DNA of 64,000 nt. Source: JAMQPK01 sp963761975. Its GTDB lineage: Bacteria; Acidobacteriota; Vicinamibacteria; Vicinamibacterales; JAMQPK01. Under the pieces are notes generated by a model that was not told where the DNA came from, did not search any database, and saw only the letters and a program-made list of their open reading frames with translations. Positions 18,017 to 28,000 of the stretch are shown here, one piece after another; within the stretch, counting starts at the first letter, position 1; each line of letters opens with the position of its first letter. The stretch covers positions 496,001 through 560,000 of the forward strand of contig CAVXIR010000002.1 in the NCBI GenBank assembly GCA_963761975.1. Direction: 5' to 3'. The position numbers and the translations under genes are program-made.

Positions 18017-18357
18017 GGGGAGCTCCTCTGGCCTGCTGGGAAGGCCCGATCGTTTCTGAATCGCGCGCGTGTCATGCGGGCGACGTGGTCACACCTGGAC
18101 GAGTGACAGCGAATTCAGCCGATCGACGGGGCGGATGAGAGGAAGGGCGGAACTCGGGTCTCTGCCGGAAGTTCGCTCACTCGCCGGTCGTCGGCGTCAT
18201 ACAGGTGCGACAACAGGTCGAGGTCATCACGTGAAGGCATGACGCAAGACGCGGACCGCGCGAGAAATGGCGTGAAATCGAGGATTTCTACCGGGAAGTC
18301 AAGTTTCCGTGTTATTTAACGGTTATTCCGTGACTGAGCTACAATAAATTCCGGTAT
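18017..18357. promoter_or_regulatory. Divergent control region between the TonB receptor and the SfnR-like activator
   Basis: There is no gene in these 341 bp. Toward the activator (+) a sigma70-like promoter is seen: TTAACG at 18316-18321, 18-bp spacer, TACAAT at 18340-18345. The start codon at 18358 is only 13 bp past the -10, leaving a leader of a few bases at most and no Shine-Dalgarno. A TTCCGTG direct repeat brackets the -35. Toward the receptor no consensus promoter of either type was convincing. Confidence 0.5.
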
Positions 18358-19407
18358 ATGTCACAGAAAATGCGGCCCACAGGTCGTCCACGGCTGTCGG
18401 AGCATCTCATTGACGGCGACGTGCGCGCGGGAGAAGAGCGTCTGATCGGCGGCGACACAGGACTGGCAGCGGTCATGTTGCGAGCGCGCATGGTTTCGCG
18501 AAGTTCCGTTCCCGTGCTGCTGTTTGGGGAAACGGGAACGGGCAAGGAAATCATCGCCCGCGCCATTCACGAGCATTCCGCCTACCGGGCGGGCCCCTTT
18601 CGGCGCGTCAACTGTGGCGCGATCGCCCCGGAGTTGATCGATTCCGAGCTCTTCGGCCACGAGCAGGGCGCCTTCACCGGCGCGTCGACGCGACGCAAGG
18701 GATGGTTTGAGCAGGCGGACGGGGGCACGCTTTTCCTGGACGAGGTCGGCGAACTGGCTCCCGCGGCGCAGGTACGTTTGCTGCGCGTGGTGCAGGATGG
18801 GGAAGTGGTGCGCGTCGGCGGAGAGCGGCCCGTTCGAGTCGACGTGCGCATCGTCGCAGCGACGCATCGCGACTTGCCGGCGATGGTCGAGGATCGGAGG
18901 TTTCGCGAGGATCTCTACTATCGGCTGTCGGTCTTCCCGATTGTCATTCCGCCGTTGCGCGATCGTCCTCACGACGTTCGGGCCTTTGCCGAGTACTTCG
19001 CCGAGCGCGCGGCGAACCGGTTCGGTCTTCGACCAGTGGGCGTTTCAGAAGATGACATTCGCGTGCTGGCCGCATATCGCTGGCCGGGGAACGTACGCGA
19101 AATGGCGGCGGTAATGGATCGTGCCGTGCTGATCGGTCAGGGACGATCGCTGGACGTCGCCGCTGCGCTCGGACAGAGCACGCGCCTATCCGGTTCGGTC
19201 TCGGCGCCGACACCGGAGGCTGCCGCGCCGACGCCGATCGAGCCGCTCGACGTCACGATTCGACGTCACATTGAGGCCGCGCTGCGGCATACCCATGGGC
19301 GCGTCGAAGGCCCGTACGGAGCCGCGCGCGCGCTTCGCGTCAATCCGCACACGCTGCGGGCCCGTATGCGTAAGCTGGACATAGACCGGCGCCGTTTCCG
19401 TCCATAG
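18358..19407 (+). CDS. Sigma54-dependent activator without sensor domain (SfnR-like)
   Basis: Enhancer-binding protein of 349 residues that starts almost directly with the AAA+ domain. Walker A GETGTGKE (about 59-66), the sigma54-contacting GAFTGA loop, Walker B GGTLFLDEVGE and the R-finger region FREDLYYRL are intact; a Fis-type helix-turn-helix closes the protein (AARALRVNPHTLRARM). The lack of an N-terminal receiver or GAF domain and the neighbouring sulfur operon resemble SfnR of Pseudomonas, which turns on sulfone/dimethyl-sulfide use under sulfate starvation. By analogy it may control the divergent operon, at the level of inference only. The transcript is probably near-leaderless. Confidence 0.9.
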   Translation: MSQKMRPTGRPRLSEHLIDGDVRAGEERLIGGDTGLAAVMLRARMVSRSSVPVLLFGETGTGKEIIARAIHEHSAYRAGPFRRVNCGAIAPELIDSELFGHEQGAFTGASTRRKGWFEQADGGTLFLDEVGELAPAAQVRLLRVVQDGEVVRVGGERPVRVDVRIVAATHRDLPAMVEDRRFREDLYYRLSVFPIVIPPLRDRPHDVRAFAEYFAERAANRFGLRPVGVSEDDIRVLAAYRWPGNVREMAAVMDRAVLIGQGRSLDVAAALGQSTRLSGSVSAPTPEAAAPTPIEPLDVTIRRHIEAALRHTHGRVEGPYGAARALRVNPHTLRARMRKLDIDRRRFRP

Positions 19408-19454
19408 GGGGGCGGGCTGCAGGCGCCGGCCCGAGTTTGGATACACTATGGGCC

Positions 19455-19760
19455 ATGGATCGGGACGACGCGCCCAAGAGTGCCGTGGAGCTGGCCATGG
19501 AACGGCTGCGTCAGAAGGATGCCGCGAGCGGCGTCGTCGATAGAGGGACGACTGACGAACAGAAGGCCGCCATTGCAGAGGTGCGCAGTCTTCACGCGTC
19601 GAAGGTCGCGGAGCTCGAGATTCTGCACCGCTCGAGCATGGCGGGGATGTTCGATCCAGAACAGCGCGTGCAGGCCGAGGCCGGGTACCGTCGAGAGGTT
19701 GCACGATTACATGATGATCTCGAGCGGAAGATCGGAAAAATACGGGGGGAAGGGAATTAA
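19455..19760 (+). CDS. Small helical hypothetical protein
   Basis: A 101-residue protein starting MDRDDAPKSAVELAMERLRQKD; a TTG at 19437 is an alternative start. It is charged and helical throughout (EIRRL-type heptads in AAIAEVRSLHASKVAELEILH and REVARLHDDLERKIGK), so probably a coiled-coil. The stop codon lies within the palindrome AGGGAATTAATTTCCCT, which may act in termination. Function unknown. Confidence 0.65.
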   Translation: MDRDDAPKSAVELAMERLRQKDAASGVVDRGTTDEQKAAIAEVRSLHASKVAELEILHRSSMAGMFDPEQRVQAEAGYRREVARLHDDLERKIGKIRGEGN

Positions 19761-19947
19761 TTTCCCTGTCTCCAATCTAGACAATGTGCTATCACATACC
19801 CTGGTTATCTAACTCTCAGTATTTGGGACGGAATGTCGTGCGCTGTTCTTTTCTGATGGTTTCAAGCGACTTCTGTCCGGCACGCGTTGTGCAAGGTGGC
19901 ACTCGGACTTGGCACTTGAGCGTGTAATACCCTGTAGGAGGATACAC

Positions 19948-21648
19948 ATGCCGCGACGATTGGGAATCCTGGCCCTTGCCGGTGCATTGATTATGGTCAC
20001 CGGCGAAGCGTGGGCACAGGCTCCGGCGGGAATGGAAGAGACCGTTCGCCCCGCCACTGTCAGCGTTTTTGGAGACACGGGTCTCTGGTTCGTTCCGACG
20101 GGCGAAGTGTTGCGCGACAGAACGTGGTCGGCCAGCGCGTACCGGCTGAACTGGGACGTGCGTCAGGGTTTCACCGACATCTCGCACTTCGAGGGCACCT
20201 TTGCGGTCGGCCTCAGAAACCGGGCGGAAATTTTCGGCGCTGTCCGGGTCGTGACCAGAATCGACCGTGACACTCGCCCGATTTTCGGGTTCGGTGGCGA
20301 CCGGTACGGCGGAGTCGACAACAACTATCCGTTCGTCCGCCAAGGGTGGACCGGCAACGACTTCGGCGACACGTTCGTGGGCGGCAAGGTCAACCTCATG
20401 TCGGAGTCACGCCAGCATCCGGTGGCCATGGCCGTTCGCGGCATGTTCAAACTGCCCACAGGCTCGGCCGACACCGGCGCTGGAACCGGCAAACTCGGCG
20501 CCCAAGTCGACTTCATTGTCAGCAAGGAAGTCGCCAGCGTTGCGGAGGTATCCGGCAGCGTTGGATACAGGCACCGCGGTGATCCGGATGAGTACGATCT
20601 CTCCAACGGCATTCCCTTCGGCATCGGCGCGCAGTTTCCCAACCGCAGCCCGCTGAAGTTCACGACTGAGTGGTACGGAGAAATCTTCAACGACGACGTC
20701 GTGACGAGGCTCGGCGCGCCGAGTGCAGCCGTGAATTCGCTTGAAGACGGCAGCGTTCCGCTGGTCACGTCGAATCTGCCGCTTCAGTCAACGTTGATGT
20801 TCGGTGCGACGTGGCAGTCGCGCGGAGGCTTCTTTGCCGGCGGCGGCATCAACTGGTCGGCCAAGGCCGAAGATCGTAACGACGTCGGCATCGACAGCGA
20901 CGACAACTTTGGCACGAAGTTCGGGTGGCAGTTCCGCCTCGGCTATCATCCCGGCGTGGCGGGCCGTCCGGTTCCGCTGCCGCCGCCACCACCACCGCCA
21001 ACACCACCGGTCGTAACGCCGCACACGCTTACAGTCGACGCGCAGTGCAACCCGTGCACGGTGGAAGTGGGTGCGACGTCAAACGTGACGGCGACGGCGA
21101 TGGACTCGATCGGCTGCGTCATTGTGTATCAGTGGAGCGCGCCGACCGGCAAACTCGCAAATCCAGCGCAGCAGAACACGACGTGGACGGCACCCAATAC
21201 GCCTGGCAGCGTTCCTGTCACCGTCACCGGTACCTGTCCGAGCGACAACATGAAAGCGTCGGACACGGTGAACATCAATGTCGTGGCGCGGCCGGTGAAG
21301 ACCATTACGTTCGAGGATGTGTACTTCGACTTCGACCGCTACACGTTAACCGACGCTGCTCAGCGCATTCTCGCGCAGGCCGTCGAGGCGCTGCGCGCGG
21401 ATCCGACGCTGCGTGTGCGCATCGAAGGACACACCTGCAACATCGGCACGGCCGAGTACAACCTCGCGCTTGGCGATCGTCGCGCGCGATCGGTGCAGCA
21501 GTATCTCGCTTCGAATGGTATCGGGGCAGATCGACTGACCACTGTCAGCTTCGGCGAAGAGCAGCCGAAGCACGACAACTCACGTGAGGAAACCCGCCGG
21601 CTCAACCGCCGCGCGGCCATGACGGTGCAGCTCGTCGCCGGCAACTAA
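19948..21648 (+). CDS. Outer-membrane protein with C-terminal OmpA peptidoglycan-binding domain
   Basis: Protein of 566 residues. The ATG at 19948 follows GTAGGAGGA and opens a signal peptide. N-terminal region (about 35-340) is beta-barrel-like, then a Pro-rich linker (PLPPPPPPPTPPVV), an Ig-like segment with two Cys (QCNPCTVEVG), and an OmpA-type domain (about 455-566; VYFDFDRYTLTDAAQ, IEGHTCNIGTAEYNLALGDRRA) that should bind meso-DAP peptidoglycan. Role: links outer membrane to the cell wall. The next small exported gene starts 13 bp later. Confidence 0.9.
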   Translation: MPRRLGILALAGALIMVTGEAWAQAPAGMEETVRPATVSVFGDTGLWFVPTGEVLRDRTWSASAYRLNWDVRQGFTDISHFEGTFAVGLRNRAEIFGAVRVVTRIDRDTRPIFGFGGDRYGGVDNNYPFVRQGWTGNDFGDTFVGGKVNLMSESRQHPVAMAVRGMFKLPTGSADTGAGTGKLGAQVDFIVSKEVASVAEVSGSVGYRHRGDPDEYDLSNGIPFGIGAQFPNRSPLKFTTEWYGEIFNDDVVTRLGAPSAAVNSLEDGSVPLVTSNLPLQSTLMFGATWQSRGGFFAGGGINWSAKAEDRNDVGIDSDDNFGTKFGWQFRLGYHPGVAGRPVPLPPPPPPPTPPVVTPHTLTVDAQCNPCTVEVGATSNVTATAMDSIGCVIVYQWSAPTGKLANPAQQNTTWTAPNTPGSVPVTVTGTCPSDNMKASDTVNINVVARPVKTITFEDVYFDFDRYTLTDAAQRILAQAVEALRADPTLRVRIEGHTCNIGTAEYNLALGDRRARSVQQYLASNGIGADRLTTVSFGEEQPKHDNSREETRRLNRRAAMTVQLVAGN

Positions 21649-21661
21649 GGGAGAAATGTTT

Positions 21662-22138
21662 ATGAACCGTTACGTAAACATCGGCCTGGCTTGCACAATG
21701 GCAGCCTTCCTTGGCGCCGCAATCGATCTCTCGGCGCAGGCGAAGCCGGCCGCGTCGCAGACAAAGCCCGCCGCCGCAGCACAACCGGCGGGCTCTGTTG
21801 TCAATCTCGGAACCGTTAACATACCGCGGGCCGTCAAGGCCGACGGCCAGGCACTGGCCGCGGGTGCCTATCAGGTGCGCGTCACCGAAACGCCGGCATC
21901 GCCACCAGCGGCTGGCCAGACGCCGCAGTACGAGCGCTGGGCGGAATTCCTTCGCGGCGGCAAGGTCGTCGGCCGCGAAGTGGTGACGATCGTGCCTGCT
22001 AGCGACATCAAGCAAGTCGCGGAGATGACACCTCCTCCAGCGGGAGGGGCGCGCGCAGACGTACTCAAGGGTAACGACTACCTCCGGTTGTGGATCAATC
22101 GTGGGGGCAATCACTATCTGATTCACTTCAATATCTAG
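21662..22138 (+). CDS. Small exported hypothetical protein
   Basis: A 158-residue protein with a signal peptide (MNRYVNIGLACTMAAFLGAAIDLSAQA), an Ala/Lys/Pro-rich spacer (KPAASQTKPAAAAQPAG) and a beta-rich core (VNLGTVNIPRAVKADGQ... NHYLIHFNI). The ATG at 21662 is preferred over 21656, which lies too near GGGAG. The core pattern (a property obtained by adding a small beta-domain after an exported linker) resembles the N-domain of the LPKTS protein at 3227, but it has no sorting tail. Co-transcribed with the OmpA-like gene. Confidence 0.75.
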   Translation: MNRYVNIGLACTMAAFLGAAIDLSAQAKPAASQTKPAAAAQPAGSVVNLGTVNIPRAVKADGQALAAGAYQVRVTETPASPPAAGQTPQYERWAEFLRGGKVVGREVVTIVPASDIKQVAEMTPPPAGGARADVLKGNDYLRLWINRGGNHYLIHFNI

Positions 22139-22214
22139 GCTAGCTGGTAGCCGGTAGCTGGTAGCTTGTAGCAAGAAGCTGCCGGCTACTGGCTACCGGC
22201 TACTGGCTACGAAC
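22139..22214. repeat. Large imperfect hairpin of GGTAGC/GCTACC units
   Basis: CTAGCTGGTAGCCGGTAGC units on the left and GCTACTGGCTACCGGCTAC on the right form an extended stem starting at the stop codon of the upstream gene. No T-run follows; a dispersed intergenic repeat rather than a classic terminator. Confidence 0.7.
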
Positions 22215-22319
22215 TTCCAGCTGCCAGCTGACTACACCCACCGTCCTCTTTCTGCATCACTTTCCATCACTATTTCACGTCTAATTCAGGCGTACACCTT
22301 GCAAACATGCGTGAGCGCC

Positions 22320-23150
22320 ATGCCTCGCGCAATCTGGAAAGGTTCAATTTCATTCGGCCTCGTGTCGATTCCTGTCGAACTTCATACGGCAGTGCGCGAT
22401 CATCGTCCAAGGTTCCGCATGCTGCATGCACGAGACGAGTCGCCGGTCCGCTACGAGCGCATCTGCCAGCGTGACGGCAAGCCCGTCGCGTGGGAGGATC
22501 TGGTCAAAGGCTATGAGTACGAAAAGGGCCGGTTCGTCGTCCTGACGAAAGAGGATTTGAAGTCGGCCGCGCTCAACAAGGATCGGGCGATCGACATCAT
22601 GGATTTCGTCAAGGCCGACGCAATAGACGATCGGTACTTCGAAACCCCGTATTACCTGACGCCTCAGAAGGGGACACATCACGCGTACGCGCTGCTGCGT
22701 GATGCGCTCAAAGAGTCTGAGCGCGTCGGCATTGCGAAGATCATCATCCGCGAGGCGCAGCACCTTGCGGCAGTCGAGGTCATCGACAATGCGCTGGTTC
22801 TGACGATGCTCCGGTACGCGGATGAACTGGTCGACACGTCGCCGCTCGAGTTTCCGGCGCGACAGAACGTCCGGAAGACCGAGCTGGACCTGGCGAAGAT
22901 GCTTATCGACAATCTCGCTGCCGACTGGGATCCGTCGAAGTACACCGACGAGTACCGCGACAACCTGATGAAATTGATTAAAGCCCGCCTGAAGGGTCAT
23001 AAGCCCAAGCTGCCCGCTGCCGAGGCGCCGCCGGAAGGCAAGGTCGTCGATCTGATGGAGCGGCTCAAGCAGAGTCTGGCGGCCGCCCAGGGCACGAAAA
23101 AGCCGTCACGAGCTCGCAAGAAGAAGGGCAAAGCCCGACACGCCGCGTGA
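22320..23150 (+). CDS. ku: Non-homologous end-joining protein Ku
   Basis: Homodimeric ring protein that binds double-strand DNA ends and recruits LigD. In its 276 residues the bacterial Ku signature is at the N-terminus (MPRAIWKGSISFGLVSIPVELHTA), with RMLHARDESPVRYERICQRDGKPV and EYRDNLMKLIKARLKG further on. The C-terminal 35 residues are Lys/Arg/Ala-rich (KKPSRARKKKGKARH), the extension typical of Ku proteins that bind DNA more strongly. No LigD lies in the window. It ends 6 bp before tamA, a surprising partner, so co-transcription may be incidental. Confidence 0.96.
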   Translation: MPRAIWKGSISFGLVSIPVELHTAVRDHRPRFRMLHARDESPVRYERICQRDGKPVAWEDLVKGYEYEKGRFVVLTKEDLKSAALNKDRAIDIMDFVKADAIDDRYFETPYYLTPQKGTHHAYALLRDALKESERVGIAKIIIREAQHLAAVEVIDNALVLTMLRYADELVDTSPLEFPARQNVRKTELDLAKMLIDNLAADWDPSKYTDEYRDNLMKLIKARLKGHKPKLPAAEAPPEGKVVDLMERLKQSLAAAQGTKKPSRARKKKGKARHAA

Positions 23151-23156
23151 TCGCCG

Positions 23157-25046
23157 ATGCTGATGCTGCAGAGAGCCATCGCCCTTGCCGTGCTCGCTCT
23201 CGCCGTCTCAGCGTGCCGCGAAACGGGCGACGTGCAGGTGACGTCGATCGAGTTCGTGGGTGTGAACGCGCTCAAGCCGGACGAGCTGAAAGGCATCATT
23301 GCGACGCGCGAGAGCGGATTTCTGCCCTGGTCGCGCAAGCACTTTTTCGATCGCTCGGAGTTCGATCGCGACGTCAGCCGGATCGAGGCGTACTACGCCG
23401 ATCGCGGCTATCCGAAGGCGAAGGTCGTCGGCGTCGACGTGCGCCTGAACGATGCCAAGGACAAAGCTTCGGTCACCGTTCAGATCGACGAAGGCGCGCC
23501 GGTCGTTGTCGAGAGCGTCACGTTCGAAGGCCTCGATGCGCTCCCTGCCGACCATCTCGAGATGCTTCGAGCGCGGCTGCCCATCGTAGCGGGCCGGCCG
23601 CGCGATCAGCGCCTGATCCTTGCCTCACACGACTTGATCGTGAGCGAGCTCCGCGATCACGGTTTTCCGTATGGCGGTGTTCGCATGCTCGAGCAGCCGG
23701 GATCGTCCGATTCGGCCGTCCGAATCGTGTCAGCGGCCGAGACCGGGCCCCAAGCGGTATTCGGCCCTATCACGATCGATGGGGATGTGTCGGTCGGCGA
23801 AGATGTCATCCGCCGAGAGCTCGCTTTCAACGAGGGCGAGTTGTATCAATTGAGTCGCCTCACCGAGAGCCAACGGCGCCTGTACGGCCTCGAGCTCTTC
23901 CAATTCGTCAACGTGGCGCCGCGCCTTCCGGAAGATCAAGCGCCGAAGGTCCCGATTGTAGTGACCGTCGCCGAGGGCAAACATCGTCGGCTCGAGCTGT
24001 CGGCCGGTTACGGCACCGAGGAGCGAGCGCGCGGGCGCATCAACTGGCGCCATGTCAATTTCGGCGGCGGCGCGCGCACGGGAGACGTCGAGGCGCGGGC
24101 GTCGAAGCTGGTACAGGGAGTGCGCGGCACTTTCACCGAGCCGTTTGTCTTTCAGCGGGGATTGTCGTTGCGACTGTCGGGCTCGACATGGTGGGCGGAT
24201 GAGCCGGTCTACGAATCGCGCAGCAGCGGCGGCCGCGTTACCCTCTCCAAGGATTTCAGCCGTGGCGGATTCGCGACCATTCGAGGCGTCCGCAACGTCG
24301 CGAGCGCGTCGTTCATCCAGGAGTACGAGGATTACCTCGTCAATCCCAGTGTTCTTGCCGATCCGACGTTTCGCGATGAGCTGATCGCGCTCGGGTTGAA
24401 CCCGGAGACGGGACGCGGTAAAGGTACTGTCACGGGCTTCGAGGTCGACTTCCAGCGGACCACATCGTCCCAGCCGCTCGATCCGCGGCAGGGATATTTC
24501 GTGTCGGGCCACGTCGAAAAAGCCGGTCAGTGGCTTCGGGGCACGTTTGACTACACCGAGCTGGTGGGCGAGCTGCGCGGCTATCTACCATTCGGTTCGC
24601 GCATCGTGTGGGCCAACCGGGCACGGTCAGGAACGCTCGCGGGCCCGAGCGCGGCGCTTATTCCGTTTTACAAGCGCTATTTCGTTGGAGGTTCGACCAG
24701 CGTCCGCGGCTGGGGACGATATCAGGTGAGCCCGCTGACACCTGCTGGTGACCCTATTGGCGGGCGCACCATGCTCGAGGTATCGACGGAGGCGCGCTTT
24801 CCCGTCCGTGGGAAGCTCGGGGGCGTGCTCTTCGTGGACGGCGGCAATGCGTGGAGCGACGCGTGGAGCGTACGGCTGCGCGATCTCCGATGGGCGGTCG
24901 GCGCCGGTCTCAGGTACAACACGCCCATCGGCCCGATGCGGTTCGATTTCGGTCAGCAGTTGAATCCTATCGACGGTCTCGTTGTCGAAGGAAGTGAGGC
25001 AACGCGGAAGTGGCGAGTTCACTTCAGCATCGGCCAGGCATTTTGA
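23157..25046 (+). CDS. tamA: Omp85-family translocation protein TamA
   Basis: Outer-membrane insertase of 629 residues working with TamB. POTRA domains cover about 25-310 (VTSIEFVGVNALKPDELKG, SVTFEGLDALP), followed by a 16-strand barrel with the Omp85 motif YFVGGSTSVRGWGRYQ (about 500-515) and a typical FGQQLNP...HFSIGQAF end. The N-terminus contains a lipobox-like stretch (LAVSAC), odd for an outer-membrane barrel. Its stop overlaps the likely tamB start by 4 bases. Confidence 0.93.
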   Translation: MLMLQRAIALAVLALAVSACRETGDVQVTSIEFVGVNALKPDELKGIIATRESGFLPWSRKHFFDRSEFDRDVSRIEAYYADRGYPKAKVVGVDVRLNDAKDKASVTVQIDEGAPVVVESVTFEGLDALPADHLEMLRARLPIVAGRPRDQRLILASHDLIVSELRDHGFPYGGVRMLEQPGSSDSAVRIVSAAETGPQAVFGPITIDGDVSVGEDVIRRELAFNEGELYQLSRLTESQRRLYGLELFQFVNVAPRLPEDQAPKVPIVVTVAEGKHRRLELSAGYGTEERARGRINWRHVNFGGGARTGDVEARASKLVQGVRGTFTEPFVFQRGLSLRLSGSTWWADEPVYESRSSGGRVTLSKDFSRGGFATIRGVRNVASASFIQEYEDYLVNPSVLADPTFRDELIALGLNPETGRGKGTVTGFEVDFQRTTSSQPLDPRQGYFVSGHVEKAGQWLRGTFDYTELVGELRGYLPFGSRIVWANRARSGTLAGPSAALIPFYKRYFVGGSTSVRGWGRYQVSPLTPAGDPIGGRTMLEVSTEARFPVRGKLGGVLFVDGGNAWSDAWSVRLRDLRWAVGAGLRYNTPIGPMRFDFGQQLNPIDGLVVEGSEATRKWRVHFSIGQAF

Positions 25047-28000
25047 GCGCGCGCGCATCGGCGAAGCGCGCCCTGCGACGGCTTTCGGGCTATGTGGCTG
25101 CCGTCGTGCTGTCGCTCGTCATTTTGCTGGGCGCCGGCGTGGCTGTGACGCAGACGAGCTGGTTCAAGAACTGGCTGCGCCAGAAGGCGGTCTCTCAGGC
25201 CGCGCAGTATCTCAACGGCGAGCTCACCATCAAGCGTCTCAGCGGCAATATCTTTACCGGCGTGGCGCTCGAGGGAGTGGGGCTGCACCACGAAGGGCAG
25301 ACCGTGGTTGCGATGGACAGGCTCATTGTCCAGTACAGCCCGCTCACGATGATTTCGCAGGGCGTCATTCTCGATTCGATCACGCTCGAAAACCCGACGA
25401 TTCTGCTGCAGCGCGACGATGCCGGGTGGAACTTCAACCGGTTCGTCAAGACGCGCCGGAACACGGGCGGGCGTGGTGCGCCGCCGATCACGATGGAAGC
25501 CATCGCGATCGACAACGGCCACCTCATCGTCCGCGATCGGGATCGCCTCGTGGAAGATCTCACCCGGCTCAACACACGATTCCGCTTCGCCTATGAAAAA
25601 CCGGGTATCGCCGTCTCGATAGCGGAATTCTCGGCGACAGGCGCTGAGACGAGGGTGCGGAGTCTCGCGGGAGACCTTCGGTTCGATCGCGGATCCATCG
25701 CCGCTCGAAATCTGGCCATCAGAACGGACGGCAGCAAGCTGGTGACGGCCGTCAGCTACAGCGGACCCAAGGAACGGCTGCTCGAGATCGACCTCGATGC
25801 CGAACGGCTCTCGCTTCCGGAGATCGGCCGCTACTTCCGGCCGCTGGCCAATATCACGATGGAGCCATCGGTCGATGTCACTGCGCGTGGAACGCTGGAC
25901 GCGCTCTCCATGAAGGTCGCTGTCGTCTCATCTGCCGGCTCGGCCGAGGGGCCGCTGGTCGGACACTTCGGCGGCGGATCCAAAAGCTTGGAAGGGCGTC
26001 TCGATGTGCGCAACGTGGACATGGCGCAAATCCTCAACCGCAAGGAATGGAAGACGCGCGTCACAGGTCAGGCCGATTTCGACTGGCGGTTCAGTCCCGC
26101 TGAAATCGATTTCAGCTTTGCGGGGCCGCAGGTCGAAGGACTGGGTTACCAGGCCGCCGGCGTGCGCGCGAAGGGCGTGTATCAGCCCGCCCTGCTGCGT
26201 TTCGACGCGAGCGGTGCCGCGTACGGGGCCACAGCGACCACCCGCGCGACGTTCCGCTTCGCCACCGCGTCGCGTCCCCTCGCCTACAGCCTGGAAGGCA
26301 CGTTTCGCGAGGTGGATCTCCGGCGCCTGCCCGATCGGCTGTCGATGCCCAAGCTCGAGACTCAGGCGGCAGGCACGTATCGGGTCGAGGCGAACGGCAG
26401 GAACTGGAGCGGAAGCGGCGAGCTGCAGGAGTCGATCGTCGAGGGCGCGCGTTTCGAGGCGGGGACGCTCGTCGGCATCGAGTCACGCGATCGCCAGCTC
26501 AGCTATTCGGCAAGCGGCCGCGTGGCGTCGCTCAACCCGCGAGATTTCGCGGCACCCCTCGACGTGAAGTGGCTGGACGACAATCGTCTGGACGGGTCTT
26601 TAACGGGTGCGTTCACATTCGAAGGCAGCGGCCGCCGTGTTGATGAGCTCGTCCTGCACACGAAGGCGTCGCTCGCCGAGTCGACGCTCGCGGGCGCGAG
26701 ATTCCCGACTGCGGAAGTGGACTTTCACATGGAGGATCGCCAGATTCGGGCGAATTTTGCCGGCCCGTTCCAGGACATACGAGGCACGCTCTTCACCGAG
26801 CGCAAAGAGCTGGCCGACTCGACGCTGAGCGGATCGGCCGACATGACCATCGCGCTCACGGTTCCCGAGGTTGGACCGACAGAGCTGCTGGAAGTGAACG
26901 GGACGACCCGCCTCGAAGCCTCGACGATTGCTGGCGTGACGATCGAATCGGGCCTGGCAACCGGATCGTTCGCCAATCAGACCGCCGTGATCAAGGAATT
27001 GGCGCTCTCGGGCCCCGACGTCAAAGCGAGCGCCGCCGGTGCGCTGGCTCTCGGCGAGACCGGCGAATCGAACGTGGCCTTCGACGTCGCCGTCACGAAC
27101 GTCGATCCGCTCGCGAAACGCTTCAACAGGCCGCTCGCGGGTTCCGCGCACGTCGTTGGGGAAGCGAAAGGACCGGCGTCAAACCTCACGATCACGGGTG
27201 CCCTTGGCGCCAACCGCTTGCGCTACGGCACGAACCTGGATGCGCTCACGCTGAACAGCAAGTACACCGTACAGCTGCCCAACTTCGACATCGAACAGGC
27301 ACGCATTCAGAGCGACACCGGCGCCACCTTCATGACGATCGCGGGCCGCAACCTGCCGCGGGTGACGGCGAAGACCGTCTACGAGAAACATCAACTCGAT
27401 TTCGAGGCTATGGTCGAGGAAGAACGCCGATCGCTCGGCCTTGGCGGGAATGTGATTTTTCATCCTGAGCACGACGAGATGCACTTGCGCGCCTTGAACT
27501 TCACGGTGGGCCAGACTCAGTGGACGCTGCCGCAGGGGCAGGAAGTGACGGCGCGCTACGCGGACAACTCGGTGACGCTCGACAACTTCGTTCTGCAGCG
27601 CGGTGATCAGCGCGTGACCGCAGCCGGCACTGTGGCGGTTGGCGCCGGTTCGGCGAATCTTGCGAACGACCTGAATGTGCGCGTCGAAAACGTCCAGGTG
27701 CAGGACATCAACGAGCTGCTGCTCGGGAACCGTTCACTTGCGGGTGTGCTGAATGCCACCGCGGAGATTCGCGGTACGCGAAACGATCCGATCGTGCAAT
27801 CAGACTTTGCGCTCACAGCCGGGACGGTTGAAAACGTCAACTTCAACGCGATCACCGGTAAGGCCAATTATTCGGAGCGAGCGGTAGACGTGGACGCCCG
27901 CCTCGAACAGAGCGCTGCGGCGGTGTTGACCGCCGTCGGCATCATTCCTGTTCCAAACGGCCCGGGCAGCGCGACGAGGACCAAGGAAATCGATCTCGTT

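Noticed and set aside
18017..18357. Sigma54 promoter toward the sulfur TonB receptor
   Set aside because: No GG-N10-GC pair with a supporting context was found on the minus strand near the receptor start.
19937..19950. TGGCAC repeats before the OmpA-like gene as a sigma54 site
   Set aside because: The -24 hexamer is present twice at about 19892-19916, but no GC occurs 10 bp after either GG.
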